The notes: generated by a model not told the origin, from the sequence alone. A DNA stretch of 64,000 nt from Nannocystis punicea (GCF_026965555.1 NZ_CP114040.1:8716001-8780000), one strand, 5' to 3'. Shown: positions 53,929 to 62,782, counted from the stretch's first letter. Program-made: numbers and translations.

Positions 53929-54819
53929 TCAGCGACGGCGACGGCGCCGCAGGTGCAGGCCGACGATCCCGAGGGCGAGGAGCATCGCGCCGACGCCTCG
54001 GCTCGCATCGGGAGCGATCGCGCAATTGAGCAGGCCCTCGCCCTCGGCCTCCGCCTCGCACTTGTTGCCCTTGCACTCGACGTCGGCCTCGACGTGGATG
54101 TCGATCTCGATGCCGAGCTCGGCCTGCAGCTCATCGGCGCAGGCCTGCAGATCCTCCACCGCCAGGAACTGACCGTCGCAGAAGATCGCGCCGCCGGTCT
54201 GCTCGCAGCTCTTCGTGCAGCTCTGGACGACTTCGGTCTTGCACTCGGAGAACCGCGCCGACTGGCAGGAGATCTGGCACTCGCTGCGCGCCGACGCCTC
54301 GCACGAGCCCTCGCACACCGCCGAGCACTCGGTGTCGCAGGCGACCTCGTCGTCGAGCTCCCCGCAGCGCGGCTCGCAGCTCTCGCCGCAGGTGTGCGCG
54401 CAGGCCGAACGGCACTCGCCGACGTGCTCGGCGCCGGCGCACTTGTCGTTGCAGTCCTGCTGGCAGGCCGACATGCACTTGCCCATCGCGTTGGGCGGAT
54501 CCTCCGTGCCGGCCTCGGCCTCGCAGTCGGTGTTGCAGCTGGTCTCGCAGCCGCCCACGCACTCGACCTCGAACGACGCGGTGCACTCCCCCTCGCACTC
54601 GGTGTAGAGCCGCGACGCGCACGCGGTCTCCACCGCCACCGGCTCGCAGCTCGTCGTGCACTCCTCGGTCGGGACGAACTTGCATTGCGCCTCCGCGAAC
54701 AGGAAGACCCCCCCGCACGCCTCGAGATCGGCGTGCGCCGTCCTGGGCAGCGCGACCAGGGCGAGCAGCGCCAGCGAGGCACCGATGAGTCGGGTGGACT
54801 GGATCGTGGACTTGGTCAT
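53929..54819 (-). CDS. secreted cysteine-rich protein with MYXO-CTERM-like tail
   Basis: 296 residues. A Sec signal peptide (MTKSTIQSTRLIGASLALLA, cleavage after RTAHA) precedes a domain with about 45 cysteines in CxxxC patterns (CEGECTASFEVEC, CMSACQQDCNDKC). The C-terminus has a hydrophobic helix (VGAMLLALGIVGLHL) followed by a run of arginines, the tripartite layout of the MYXO-CTERM/PEP-CTERM-type sorting tails, although a typical GC motif is lacking. The ATG at 54819 follows AGGAATTACC. Predicted to be anchored then processed at the surface. Confidence 0.75.
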   Translation of the reverse strand: MTKSTIQSTRLIGASLALLALVALPRTAHADLEACGGVFLFAEAQCKFVPTEECTTSCEPVAVETACASRLYTECEGECTASFEVECVGGCETSCNTDCEAEAGTEDPPNAMGKCMSACQQDCNDKCAGAEHVGECRSACAHTCGESCEPRCGELDDEVACDTECSAVCEGSCEASARSECQISCQSARFSECKTEVVQSCTKSCEQTGGAIFCDGQFLAVEDLQACADELQAELGIEIDIHVEADVECKGNKCEAEAEGEGLLNCAIAPDASRGVGAMLLALGIVGLHLRRRRRR

Positions 54820-55229
54820 GGTAATTCCTCCCAGGTGCGCCCGCGTCGCGGCCTTCGGCGCAGCCACGGATCAGGTCCGTGAATCGCCGCAGCCGACCGC
54901 CGAATCATCGTAGGATGATCCACGCTCGCACCGACCCTCGAATCATGATCGGTAAATCCGACCGGGCAAATCACCCGCGGAGAATCCCGGAGTGCGATTA
55001 TGTAGACATCAGCGATAACGGCGTTCTCCACGGCCCCGATGCGGCGGCAAGGGCGCAATGATGATAGTTCTGACGGGCTCTTGCAGACGAATGGAGGCTT
55101 CGGCGCGAGGCTCTACCGACACTTCTCCAGAGGTCCTACCAGCAGCGAACCGAACTCGAGCGGGGCAGGAGGCGCGCTGCCAGCCCGCGGCGCCGCGACG
55201 CCGCTCCCGTTTCGTGGTACTCCCCGCGC
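54820..55229. other. intergenic region, no gene seen
   Basis: About 410 bases between divergent genes. Locally AT-richer around 54900-55020. No domain-like frame or motif beyond this was found. Confidence 0.35.
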
Positions 55230-56339
55230 GTGTCCACCCAGGTCCCCCCCAAGCCGACATCCATCGACTCCCCTCCCGACGAAGGGCTCGCCGCCTTTGT
55301 GGGCAAGCGGGTCTACGTCGCCGGCGACTTCGACGTGCTGCCGTGCGGCCTGCTCAAGGAGCAGCTCCGCATGATCGGCAGCCGGATCGAGACCCACCTG
55401 TCGCGGAAGACCAACCTCCTGATCCACGGCGCGAACGCCGAGGCGGAGCTCGAGCGGGCGCGTCCGCTGGGCGTGCGGACGATGACCGAGGTGCCGGTGC
55501 TCCTCGCGCTGCGAGCCGCCGGCGAGCTGCCCGACAGGTTGCTTGCCGCCCTGGGAGTCCGCGGTCCGCTGCCCTTCGACAAGGAGATCCCGCCGCCGCC
55601 GCGCGTACAGACGCTGAACCCCGAGCCGGACGACATCATGCGCGCGAGCGAGGCGATCCGCGCCGCGCAGCTCGACAGGTACGGCCTGACGATCGCGCAG
55701 CTGCTCCGCTGCTGGTGCCGCGCGTTCGCCGAGCGCCCGGATATCCGCGTCCTCCACGCCACCGCCGATCGCCCCGCCTCCCCGGCCACCCTGGCCGCCC
55801 TGGCGCCCCGGCTCCCCGCCCACGCCCTGGCCCTCGCGGCCGAGCTCGGCTCCTTGCACTTCCGCTGGGTCTTCAAGGGCGAGCGCGACGAGGCCGGCAG
55901 CGACCTGGGCCACAACGGCGGCCGGATCAACTTCGTCGGCTTCGACGCGCTCCGCTGGTGCGCCGAAGACGAAAGCTACGACGCCAAGTTCGACGAGCTC
56001 CAGGCGGAAGGCAGCACCTTCCTTCGCCACGAGCTCGAGGCGTCGCCCGCCGACGCCCGCCTATGGTTCATCCATACGAGCGCCGAACCGCGGGCCCTCG
56101 GCACCGTCGAGAGCTACCTGGCGCACGGGGCCGGGCGCGCGTTCGTGTGGTACTGGCAACGGCGCGGCGACTCGGAGACCGACGCGCTCGTCGCCCGCCT
56201 CACCGCCGCATCGCTCCCGAGCGCGACGCCCGCCGACGAGGTCGTGGCCGGCCTGTGCGCCCGCAGCCTCGCCCCGGCCGAGGCCCAGGCGCTCCAGCGC
56301 TGGCTCGGCCCCGACGCAGTGCTCCTGCTGCCCGCATAG
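55230..56339 (+). CDS. BRCT-like domain protein with SMI1/KNR4-like region
   Basis: 369 residues from GTG 55230. Residues about 20-95 read FVGKRVYVAGDFDVLPCGLL, KTNLLIHGANAEAELERARP and GVRTMTEVPVLLALRAA, the pattern of a BRCT domain, as found in NAD-dependent ligases and DNA-repair proteins. The middle and end have ALAAELGSLHFRWVF and GGRINFVGFDAL, resembling the SMI1/KNR4 (SUKH) beta core. Such fusions appear in uncharacterised bacterial proteins, often of defence or immunity type. Both assignments are by pattern. Convergent with the borosin-type operon. Confidence 0.55.
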   Translation: MSTQVPPKPTSIDSPPDEGLAAFVGKRVYVAGDFDVLPCGLLKEQLRMIGSRIETHLSRKTNLLIHGANAEAELERARPLGVRTMTEVPVLLALRAAGELPDRLLAALGVRGPLPFDKEIPPPPRVQTLNPEPDDIMRASEAIRAAQLDRYGLTIAQLLRCWCRAFAERPDIRVLHATADRPASPATLAALAPRLPAHALALAAELGSLHFRWVFKGERDEAGSDLGHNGGRINFVGFDALRWCAEDESYDAKFDELQAEGSTFLRHELEASPADARLWFIHTSAEPRALGTVESYLAHGAGRAFVWYWQRRGDSETDALVARLTAASLPSATPADEVVAGLCARSLAPAEAQALQRWLGPDAVLLLPA

Positions 56340-56373
56340 CCGCCGCCCACTCGGGGCAGTCCAGGGCGTCGCC

Positions 56374-57543
56374 TCAATAGCTGATGTTCGTGGTGCTCGC
56401 GCGGATCCCGGCCTCGAACTTCGTCGAAATGACGGTACCGCCCACGGGTTGCCCCGAGGGGCCGAACTGGGCCGCCCGGAAGTCGATGTCGATGATGCGA
56501 ATGACCGTGGTGCCGTCGGTCGAATATCCCGTGATGACGGAGCGTTGCGGGGTCGGATTGCTGGCCCCCGGCACCTGCCAGTCCTGCCGCCGCTCGATCA
56601 GGGTCCCGTCCGGTCGGGTCGTATCGCTCACCTTGTCTGCAGGTCGGTTCGGCGACCACGGCCCCGGCACCGACTTCGGGGCCGCGGCGAGCACCGGTTG
56701 AATCACCTCGCCCGGCTTGAGCTTGGCGCGAGAGACCAGCAGGCCGTCGCGGAAGCGAAACACCGACGCGCTCTTCTCCTTCCCTTGCGGCGAATAGACC
56801 TTGATCATCAGCGCGCCGTCCTCGATCGCGCCGCGGGGGTCGAACGCGACGCCGCCGTAGTCGGAGTGGACGGTCTCCTTCACCGTGGTCCCGTCGGCCG
56901 CGTAGTTGGTCGACCGCAATTCGCTCGGCACGCCCTGCGCCGTCAAGATCGAGCGTGACGCGGTCGTGAGCGTCGAGCCGGACGAATAGTACGAGATGCC
57001 GAGCTCGCCACCCATCAGGCGCGTGCCCACGAGCTTCGCCTTCGAGAAGTCGATCTCGAACCGGCTGGCCGAACCCGGCGGCCCCGCGCTCGTCATGGTG
57101 TACGTGCTGAACAGCTCCTGCGCGTACTCCAGGGCGGCCTCGTCCGTGGGCTTGCCCTGAGGGTCGGCGATCGAGAGCTTGGCCGTGCCCGAAGCAGGCC
57201 AACCGGCGGCGTTGAGCACCAGCCCGCCATAATCCCCGCTCACCTGCTTTCGCAGCGATCCGTCGGTGTTCAGCAGCTTGGTCGTCGACGTCTGCACCCG
57301 CCCCTGCGCGTCGACGACGACCTCGCTCTGGGCGTGCGGCGCCCCGCCGGCCAGCGACGACTTGTATTGCACCTTGGCACCCGTGTCGGAGACCTCCGCG
57401 TAGGTCGCCTTGCCGGTGAGGGCGACCTGCGCGCCGTCCGGTCCGTAGTGCACGACCGAGATCGATTTGGGCATGCTCTTGCCGAATCGGGCGATCGTCT
57501 CGGCCACCGATTGAGCCTCCTGGAGCGACCATGGCTGCGTCAT
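56374..57543 (-). CDS. beta-rich repeat protein at the end of the borosin-type operon
   Basis: 389 residues without a signal peptide or Cys. The sequence has repeated units with the pattern DYGG(L/V).(F/L)...G....G, for example SGDYGGLVLNAAGWPASGTA and HSDYGGVAFDPRGAIEDGAL, and TDG(S/T) turns. I recognise no family. It overlaps the upstream 2OG oxygenase gene by four bases (ATGA), so it belongs to the same operon as the methyltransferase. It could be a substrate, chaperone or unrelated beta-rich protein. Ends with VISTKFEAGIRASTTNISY. Confidence 0.7.
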   Translation of the reverse strand: MTQPWSLQEAQSVAETIARFGKSMPKSISVVHYGPDGAQVALTGKATYAEVSDTGAKVQYKSSLAGGAPHAQSEVVVDAQGRVQTSTTKLLNTDGSLRKQVSGDYGGLVLNAAGWPASGTAKLSIADPQGKPTDEAALEYAQELFSTYTMTSAGPPGSASRFEIDFSKAKLVGTRLMGGELGISYYSSGSTLTTASRSILTAQGVPSELRSTNYAADGTTVKETVHSDYGGVAFDPRGAIEDGALMIKVYSPQGKEKSASVFRFRDGLLVSRAKLKPGEVIQPVLAAAPKSVPGPWSPNRPADKVSDTTRPDGTLIERRQDWQVPGASNPTPQRSVITGYSTDGTTVIRIIDIDFRAAQFGPSGQPVGGTVISTKFEAGIRASTTNISY

Positions 57544-58328
57544 AGAACCTCCTCGTCGTTCAACGTTTCCCTGTCAGGGAGCGCCGCAGGGACGCAGGGC
57601 GCGGCCGCCCGGGTCTTCGCGTCGATCACCTGGATGATCCGGTTCATCAGCGACACACCATCCGCGCGTGTGGTCGCCTTCTTGTAGGAGAAGCGCATGT
57701 CGAGGCTGACCCGCGTCACCTCCGACGTGTTGTCGACCGAACCGTGGCCCAGGTACCCGCCGTCGAAGATCAGCACCTGACCGTAGCGCACGGGCACGGG
57801 CGCGAAGTCTGCCCTGCCGTAATCGCTCTCCAGCCAGATGGTGGCGCCGCCGTCGACATCGACGAACGGGAGCCAGAAGTTGACCTGGTCGGGTCGCTTC
57901 GTCACGCAGATGTCGTGGTGAAACGAGCTCACGCTGCCCGTCCCGGGCAGGTGGATCCGCAGCTTGGGATGGCTGGTGTAGGAGATACCTCGCCCGACCA
58001 GCGGCGCCAGGACGCGCAGCATGAAACCGTGATAGAGCCGCCAGAAATCGGCGTCCTCGGGCTGGCGCGCCATCATCTCGCAGATCCGCACGTTGTCCTT
58101 CGTGCTCAGCCTGGGGGGCCGTCCCTCACGTTCCCGTTGCTGCTGCACATACTCGTGCAGCCGCTCGAGGCGCTTCACTTTATAGACATCTCGACCGATC
58201 ACCGCCGCGAACGGGAACCGGGCCGTATCGTACGACAGCAGGACGTGGGTCCGCTGCGGCAGCGCCCCGGCCTCGCGCGCGAGCTGGGAGCGGTCGACGT
58301 CGGCCAGAGCCTGGGCTGCCATCACCAT
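57540..58328 (-). CDS. 2OG-Fe(II) dioxygenase (StrG-like)
   Basis: 262 residues. The Fe ligands are visible: HxD in SSFHHDICV (H137, D139) and distal His in GYLGHGSVDNTSEVTR (H195), with 2OG-binding Arg in RVSLDMRFS. The segment PVPVRYGQVLIFDGGYLGHG is typical of streptomycin StrG-like and related tailoring oxygenases. These enzymes hydroxylate or desaturate substrates. It follows the methyltransferase by five bases and overlaps the next gene, so in a RiPP operon it would be a tailoring enzyme. Starts at ATG 58328 or ATG 58322. Confidence 0.85.
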   Translation of the reverse strand: MVMAAQALADVDRSQLAREAGALPQRTHVLLSYDTARFPFAAVIGRDVYKVKRLERLHEYVQQQREREGRPPRLSTKDNVRICEMMARQPEDADFWRLYHGFMLRVLAPLVGRGISYTSHPKLRIHLPGTGSVSSFHHDICVTKRPDQVNFWLPFVDVDGGATIWLESDYGRADFAPVPVRYGQVLIFDGGYLGHGSVDNTSEVTRVSLDMRFSYKKATTRADGVSLMNRIIQVIDAKTRAAAPCVPAALPDRETLNDEEVL

Positions 58329-58333
58329 GATCG

Positions 58334-60757
58334 TCAATCCGTGTCGTCGCCGTGCAGGCGAGTCAGCACCTGCCGCACGCGGGCCAGGTTGGTCGAAGCG
58401 CGTTCGTAGCCCTCCCACAGGAAGAGCCCGCCCTTGGCGTTCGCTCCGACCATGATGGTGACGAGGTGGCGCCACGCCCATCCGGGCAGGCCGAGCCGGG
58501 GCGAGCCCGCGAGCAGCACGCGAGCGGCGGCTTCGTCCATCACCCCCATGCCGCGCAGCGCCGCCGGGACGCCGCGCTTCGACGTGGCATTGCCGTGGAT
58601 CAGCGGACGCAGGGTGACCGGATCGAGCGCGAGAGTGACGCGACCCTCGGCCAGCGACGCCGGACCGCCGGTCCACGACAAGTCGAGCCCTTCAGCGCGC
58701 GCCACGACCCTCTGCCCGGCGATCACCAGCTCCTCGGCGCCGATGTTCATCGTCACGAGCTCGGCCTGGGCCCCCTGCTGCACGAGGAGGCGACACGCGC
58801 CGTGAAAGTACGGCGCGAGCCAGGCCTGCTGGACCCGCGCCGACAGCGGGACCACCATGTCCCCGACGCGGAAATGATCGGAGGCGATCGTGAGGGGCCT
58901 TTCGGTCGCCCCCCCGTCCACCTCGACGACGAGGGCGCCCGCCGACGTCGGCACAATGGAGACAGTGCAGAACTCGCCCGTCTCGTCCCTGCCGGCATAA
59001 TCACCCACGAGGGCGCTGGCGGGCAGGCGCGGCCGGGGCACATGCTCGAGCGCGACCACCTTGTGCCCGGACCCCGGCGTCGCGTTCGCCGGCCACACCA
59101 GGCCGACCCACCGCCGCTTGCCCCGCGGCGTCAGATCGGGCTGGAGATAGCCGGAGCAGGGGTTGCCCGCCTCCGCGGTCCAGCTGAGCACGCCCTTGTC
59201 GAAGCGAATCCCCGCGAGCCTGCGACCGTCGAGATCGACGCGAGTCACCGCGGCGCCGACGCGCCCGTGGATCGACAGCGACGTCTCGGCCTCACCGATC
59301 AAATACAGACCTGTCCAGGCGGCCAGGCTGCGGCGGAGCAGCGATTGCAGGTCGCCCGCCATCGCCCGCCAGTCGGCCGCCATGCCCTCGCCGCGGCTCC
59401 ACGCCTCGGCCGCGGCGTGGGCCTGCCCGGCAGGCGCCCGCTTCATGGCCGCCAGCAGGCTCGCGGTGCAGGTCTTGCGATTCAGCAGGGTCTCCAGGAT
59501 CCGCCGGTTCTCCGACTCGCCCGTCGAGCGCATGCCCTTCGCCGCCAGCTGGATCCCGCCGGGATCGCGCTTGATCAGGAGGTCGCGCTCGCGGACCGAC
59601 AATCCCCCGTCCCAGGCCGCCAGCGTGCCTGCCGGATCGGCCCGGTAGCGCTCGCGCAAGGCCTCGTTCTCGCACAGGTCGAGGACGAATCGCGCCGCCG
59701 GCGTGTCCGGCTGCCATTGATAGCTCTGCGGGACGTCGAACGTCGCGAAGTCACGGAACGCACGCCGCTCACGCGGGCCGTACCGATCGATCACCCGCAG
59801 CGCCTCGGTCGTCTCCCGCGTCGATTGCCCGGGCCGGAGCAGGCCGAGACGCGCGAGCATGGCTGGATCCGCCGGCGCCGCCTGCCTGGGCGGCAGATAG
59901 AAGGTCGAGATCCCCGTGACCCAGTTCTGGGTCGCCGGGTCGCGCAGGGCCGCGATCGTCAAGCGGTCGATGACCGGATCGACGCCGGGGTAGCGCGAAC
60001 CCACGTAGTTCACCACCGGGTGCTCGGGCCCGTAGAGCGCCTCGAGGTAGTCGAGCAACACGGAGAAGTTGCTGTTGAGATAGCCCTGCCGGCGATAGCC
60101 GAGCTCGCCGATCAGGCCGACCTGCCACAGCACCAGATGCAGCCCGACATCCGGCCGGCGGCCGCGGATCAACATGTCCGTGGCCTCGTACATCTGCATC
60201 CCCGGCTGGCTCGGGTCGACGCCGAGATCGGCGCACAGAGTGTCCAATGCGCTGACCGCCGGCCGCATCTCGGCCCGATGGCCCTCCCTCCGCGCGATCT
60301 GGAGCGCCCGGTGGGTCGCCAGCACGAAGATGCCGGGGTGGCCGTAAAACACCGCCACCACGCGCTTGCCCTGACGAACCGGATGCAGCATCGCCTCGGC
60401 CATCTGCATGTACGTGAGATAGCGGCGCTTGGCGTCGTCGTAGAGCACGTAGAGGTCGTAGGCGTCGGGACGCTCCGTCAATAACCACACCTTGGTCGCA
60501 GGATCGGCGACGCAGTAGAACACGTGGTCGGCCGCACGAATGCGCGACTCGTCCGCCCGCGTGAAGCCCACCGCCTCGATCCCCGAGCCCAGGATCTCGA
60601 GCACGCCGGGTCGCTCCGGAGGCGCGAGGGTCTGCGCGTCGTCCGAGACCGTCGCCGCTCGGGCGGCGATCTCCCGCGCCAGCTGGCGCCAGCGGCGACG
60701 ATGAGCCTCGGGGTCCGGGTAAGCATGGGATGGCGGCTGCGGGCGGCGTGCGGTCAT
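58334..60757 (-). CDS. borosin-type peptide alpha-N-methyltransferase with long C-terminal extension
   Basis: 807 residues. Residues 50-290 match the tetrapyrrole-methylase-fold SAM methyltransferases of borosin biosynthesis (OphMA, SonM), which N-methylate backbone amides: ILGSGIEAVGFTRADESRI, HVFYCVADPAT, DLYVLYDDAKRRYLTYMQMA, VVAVFYGHPGIFVLATHRAL and ADLGVDPSQPGMQMYEATDM. The OphMA catalytic set Y63, Y66, R72, Y76 corresponds in exact spacing to Y103, Y106, R112, Y116. The GYLNSN...YLEALYG and ISTFYLPP segments of the family follow. A LigA-like (borosin-binding-like) segment is at about 356-405. Residues 470-807 are a beta-rich domain I cannot assign. GAGGGA precedes the ATG. Confidence 0.9.
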   Translation of the reverse strand: MTARRPQPPSHAYPDPEAHRRRWRQLAREIAARAATVSDDAQTLAPPERPGVLEILGSGIEAVGFTRADESRIRAADHVFYCVADPATKVWLLTERPDAYDLYVLYDDAKRRYLTYMQMAEAMLHPVRQGKRVVAVFYGHPGIFVLATHRALQIARREGHRAEMRPAVSALDTLCADLGVDPSQPGMQMYEATDMLIRGRRPDVGLHLVLWQVGLIGELGYRRQGYLNSNFSVLLDYLEALYGPEHPVVNYVGSRYPGVDPVIDRLTIAALRDPATQNWVTGISTFYLPPRQAAPADPAMLARLGLLRPGQSTRETTEALRVIDRYGPRERRAFRDFATFDVPQSYQWQPDTPAARFVLDLCENEALRERYRADPAGTLAAWDGGLSVRERDLLIKRDPGGIQLAAKGMRSTGESENRRILETLLNRKTCTASLLAAMKRAPAGQAHAAAEAWSRGEGMAADWRAMAGDLQSLLRRSLAAWTGLYLIGEAETSLSIHGRVGAAVTRVDLDGRRLAGIRFDKGVLSWTAEAGNPCSGYLQPDLTPRGKRRWVGLVWPANATPGSGHKVVALEHVPRPRLPASALVGDYAGRDETGEFCTVSIVPTSAGALVVEVDGGATERPLTIASDHFRVGDMVVPLSARVQQAWLAPYFHGACRLLVQQGAQAELVTMNIGAEELVIAGQRVVARAEGLDLSWTGGPASLAEGRVTLALDPVTLRPLIHGNATSKRGVPAALRGMGVMDEAAARVLLAGSPRLGLPGWAWRHLVTIMVGANAKGGLFLWEGYERASTNLARVRQVLTRLHGDDTD

Positions 60758-60781
60758 GACATTCCCTCGCTATGGTGGCGC

Positions 60782-62638
60782 TCACGCCTTCAGATAAGCC
60801 ATCGCCACCGTGACGCCGACCTTCACCGGCAGGGGCTGGCCCTGGAAGGTGGCGTTGGCGAGCGTCTGGAACGCGAGGTAGGCGTTCGCGCCGGTGTTCG
60901 GGGCCATCTGCGCCACCACCGCGGCCTTGTCGTCGTCCGACCAGCGCCAGTTGTTCATCTCGGTGTCCGCCTGGCTGTTCTTGGTCTGGACGATCGACGC
61001 CAGAGCGACCTGAAGGGTCATCGAGTCGCCGTTCACCTCCTGGACGTATTGACTGAAGGTCGTCCAGCGGGTCGCCACCGGGATCCCGTCGTTGAGCATG
61101 TAATTGACCAGCAGACCGAGGCCCGTCGTCTGTCGCGGCTGGAGGTTCTCGAAGGCCTCCTCGTCCTTCTGCTTCCAGGCCTCGAGGAGCGCCCCCACCG
61201 ACTGGAACGCCACGTAGATCGTCACGCCCTCGATCAAGAACGGCAGCGCCTTGGTCATGATCCAGTTGCCCACCGAGTTCAGGAGCTTCGAGATCGCGCC
61301 CGGCTGCACGTCGACGTCGGTGTCGATGTCGATGTCGATGTCGATGTCGATGTCGTTTTCCGTCACCACGTCGATGTCGATGTCCACGTCGACATCCACG
61401 TCCACGTCGACCACGGCGATGAAGTCGACGTCCACGTCGACATCCACGTCCACCTCGACGTCCACGTCGATGTCGATGTCGACGTCGACGTCGACGTCGA
61501 CGTCGACGTCGATGTCGATGTCGACGTTGATCGGGTCGGCTGCGTCCCCCACCGCGGTATCGGGGGCTGCGCTGTCACCCGCGCTGTTCAGCGCGCCGCG
61601 CACCTTGTCGGCCAGCTTGCCGACGTTATCGGCCAGCCATTTCAGGCCGCCGGGGATGGAGGTGAGCAGATGGATCGCGGCGTCGACGGCCATGACCACC
61701 TGGATCGTGAAGAACGCGCCGTAGGCGAGGTCGTAAAGGACCGAATACCAGGGCAGCTGCGGCTCCTCGTAGGACTGGGCGATGAATTGCTGCCCGTCCA
61801 GGGTGCCGACGAAGCCCCAGGTGATGATGTCGGGCTGCCCTTCCCAGGTGAGATCGCGGATGATCGCGTTCAACACCACGCCGTTGCTCGCCGTCGCGCC
61901 GGGGCCCGTCAGCTTGTTGTTGGCGAACGTCAGGTCCGTCGAATCGCCCGAGACAGCCACGTAGGTGGCCTTGCCGTCGGCGATGGTCAGCGTGCCCACC
62001 TGGGTCTTCGGCAAGATGAAGCCCATCGAGCTGGCAGGCGGCGGCTCATAGCAGTAGTAGGTCCCGGGAAAGGCGTAGAGCTGGTTGGAAGCCCAGTAGC
62101 CGATCGCCGTGAACAACCCCATGGTCACCCCCGACGCGTCGTTCTGGGAGAAGAACGCCGCCGCCGCGTCGACCAGGCCCGCGACCGGGGTATTCTCCAC
62201 CAGCGCGCTGAACTCGAGCGCCACCGGCGAGAACGGCTGGCTCGAAAAGTTCTGGTAGAAGGTCCAACCGGCCTGGGCCACCGTCAGATCGGCCGGGGCC
62301 ACGCTGATCGACCCGGAGCCCGGCGTCAGCGCGTCCGCCACGCTGACCTTGACCGGCTGCTCGTTGGCCTGCCGCGTCACCACCACCCGCGCGATCGGCT
62401 CGTCCGTCGTGAAGTTACCCACACCATTGGCCGGGACGGTGCCCAGCAGGGTGTAGGTCGGCACGTAATCGGCGGGGTCCGACGAGGGCGGATTCGTCGG
62501 CGCCTGGCTCATCGTCGTATAGACATTGAGCGCCTCGCCCACCGTGCTGGTGACCTGGATCGGATAGGTGGCGGCCGCGTCGCCTGCGCGCGCGGGGAGC
62601 CGTCCAGGACCGGCGGAAGGGGTCTTGTCTGCAGTCAT
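60782..62638 (-). CDS. large protein with alternating Asp-Val/Ile tract, putative borosin-system partner or substrate
   Basis: 618 residues, no signal peptide. Residues 25-290 are beta-rich (YPIQVTSTVGEALNVYTTM, ARVVVTRQANEQPVKVSVAD, LTFANNKLTGPG). A hydrophobic segment (about 300-325) follows, then residues 370-444 are almost purely alternating Asp with Val or Ile. The C-terminal 170 residues are helical with GVTIYVAFQSVGALLEAWK and QALNDGIPVATRWTT-like blocks. It is the gene immediately before the methyltransferase on the same strand, with 24 bases between. Its 220-290 region resembles the gene upstream. Whether it is methylated is unknown. Confidence 0.7.
   Translation of the reverse strand: MTADKTPSAGPGRLPARAGDAAATYPIQVTSTVGEALNVYTTMSQAPTNPPSSDPADYVPTYTLLGTVPANGVGNFTTDEPIARVVVTRQANEQPVKVSVADALTPGSGSISVAPADLTVAQAGWTFYQNFSSQPFSPVALEFSALVENTPVAGLVDAAAAFFSQNDASGVTMGLFTAIGYWASNQLYAFPGTYYCYEPPPASSMGFILPKTQVGTLTIADGKATYVAVSGDSTDLTFANNKLTGPGATASNGVVLNAIIRDLTWEGQPDIITWGFVGTLDGQQFIAQSYEEPQLPWYSVLYDLAYGAFFTIQVVMAVDAAIHLLTSIPGGLKWLADNVGKLADKVRGALNSAGDSAAPDTAVGDAADPINVDIDIDVDVDVDVDVDIDIDVDVEVDVDVDVDVDFIAVVDVDVDVDVDIDIDVVTENDIDIDIDIDIDTDVDVQPGAISKLLNSVGNWIMTKALPFLIEGVTIYVAFQSVGALLEAWKQKDEEAFENLQPRQTTGLGLLVNYMLNDGIPVATRWTTFSQYVQEVNGDSMTLQVALASIVQTKNSQADTEMNNWRWSDDDKAAVVAQMAPNTGANAYLAFQTLANATFQGQPLPVKVGVTVAMAYLKA
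61307..61531. repeat. hexameric GTCGAC/GTCGAT tandem repeat encoding (D-V/I)n
   Basis: A low-complexity tract of the six-base unit GTCGAC with variants GTCGAT encodes, on the minus strand, about 75 residues of alternating Asp and Val/Ile, broken by FIAVV and VVTEN. It contains many SalI-type GTCGAC palindromes, so the DNA could also form hairpins or slip. Confidence 0.85.
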
Positions 62639-62782
62639 GGGTGCTCCGGCGTAGGCAATGGTTCGAGCCGCTCGATTCGGCGCGACGAGCGGGCGGTTGA
62701 ATTTCGCGGGCGGTTCTGCAGCGGCGGCGGCTCCCGCGAGACCTCCGCCGCCTGCGGTCAGTGTTCTTGACAGGCCTGACGC
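62639..62782. other. intergenic gap in the borosin-type operon
   Basis: 144 bases between two minus-strand genes. No small precursor-like frame was found in it. A promoter for the downstream four genes could lie here; no motif was recognised. Confidence 0.35.

Noticed and set aside
58352..60484. A 710-residue plus-strand open frame
   Set aside because: It is antisense to the methyltransferase, whose borosin-family motifs are unmistakable.
61307..61531. Tandem repeat that might be a CRISPR array
   Set aside because: The unit is six bases and translates to alternating Asp-Val/Ile in the gene's frame; there are no spacers and no cas genes.
60524..62770. A 748-residue plus-strand open frame over the repeat protein
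   Set aside because: Its DVDVDV and HVDVHVD runs are the antisense reading of the same six-base repeat; the minus-strand product has a better start and operon context.
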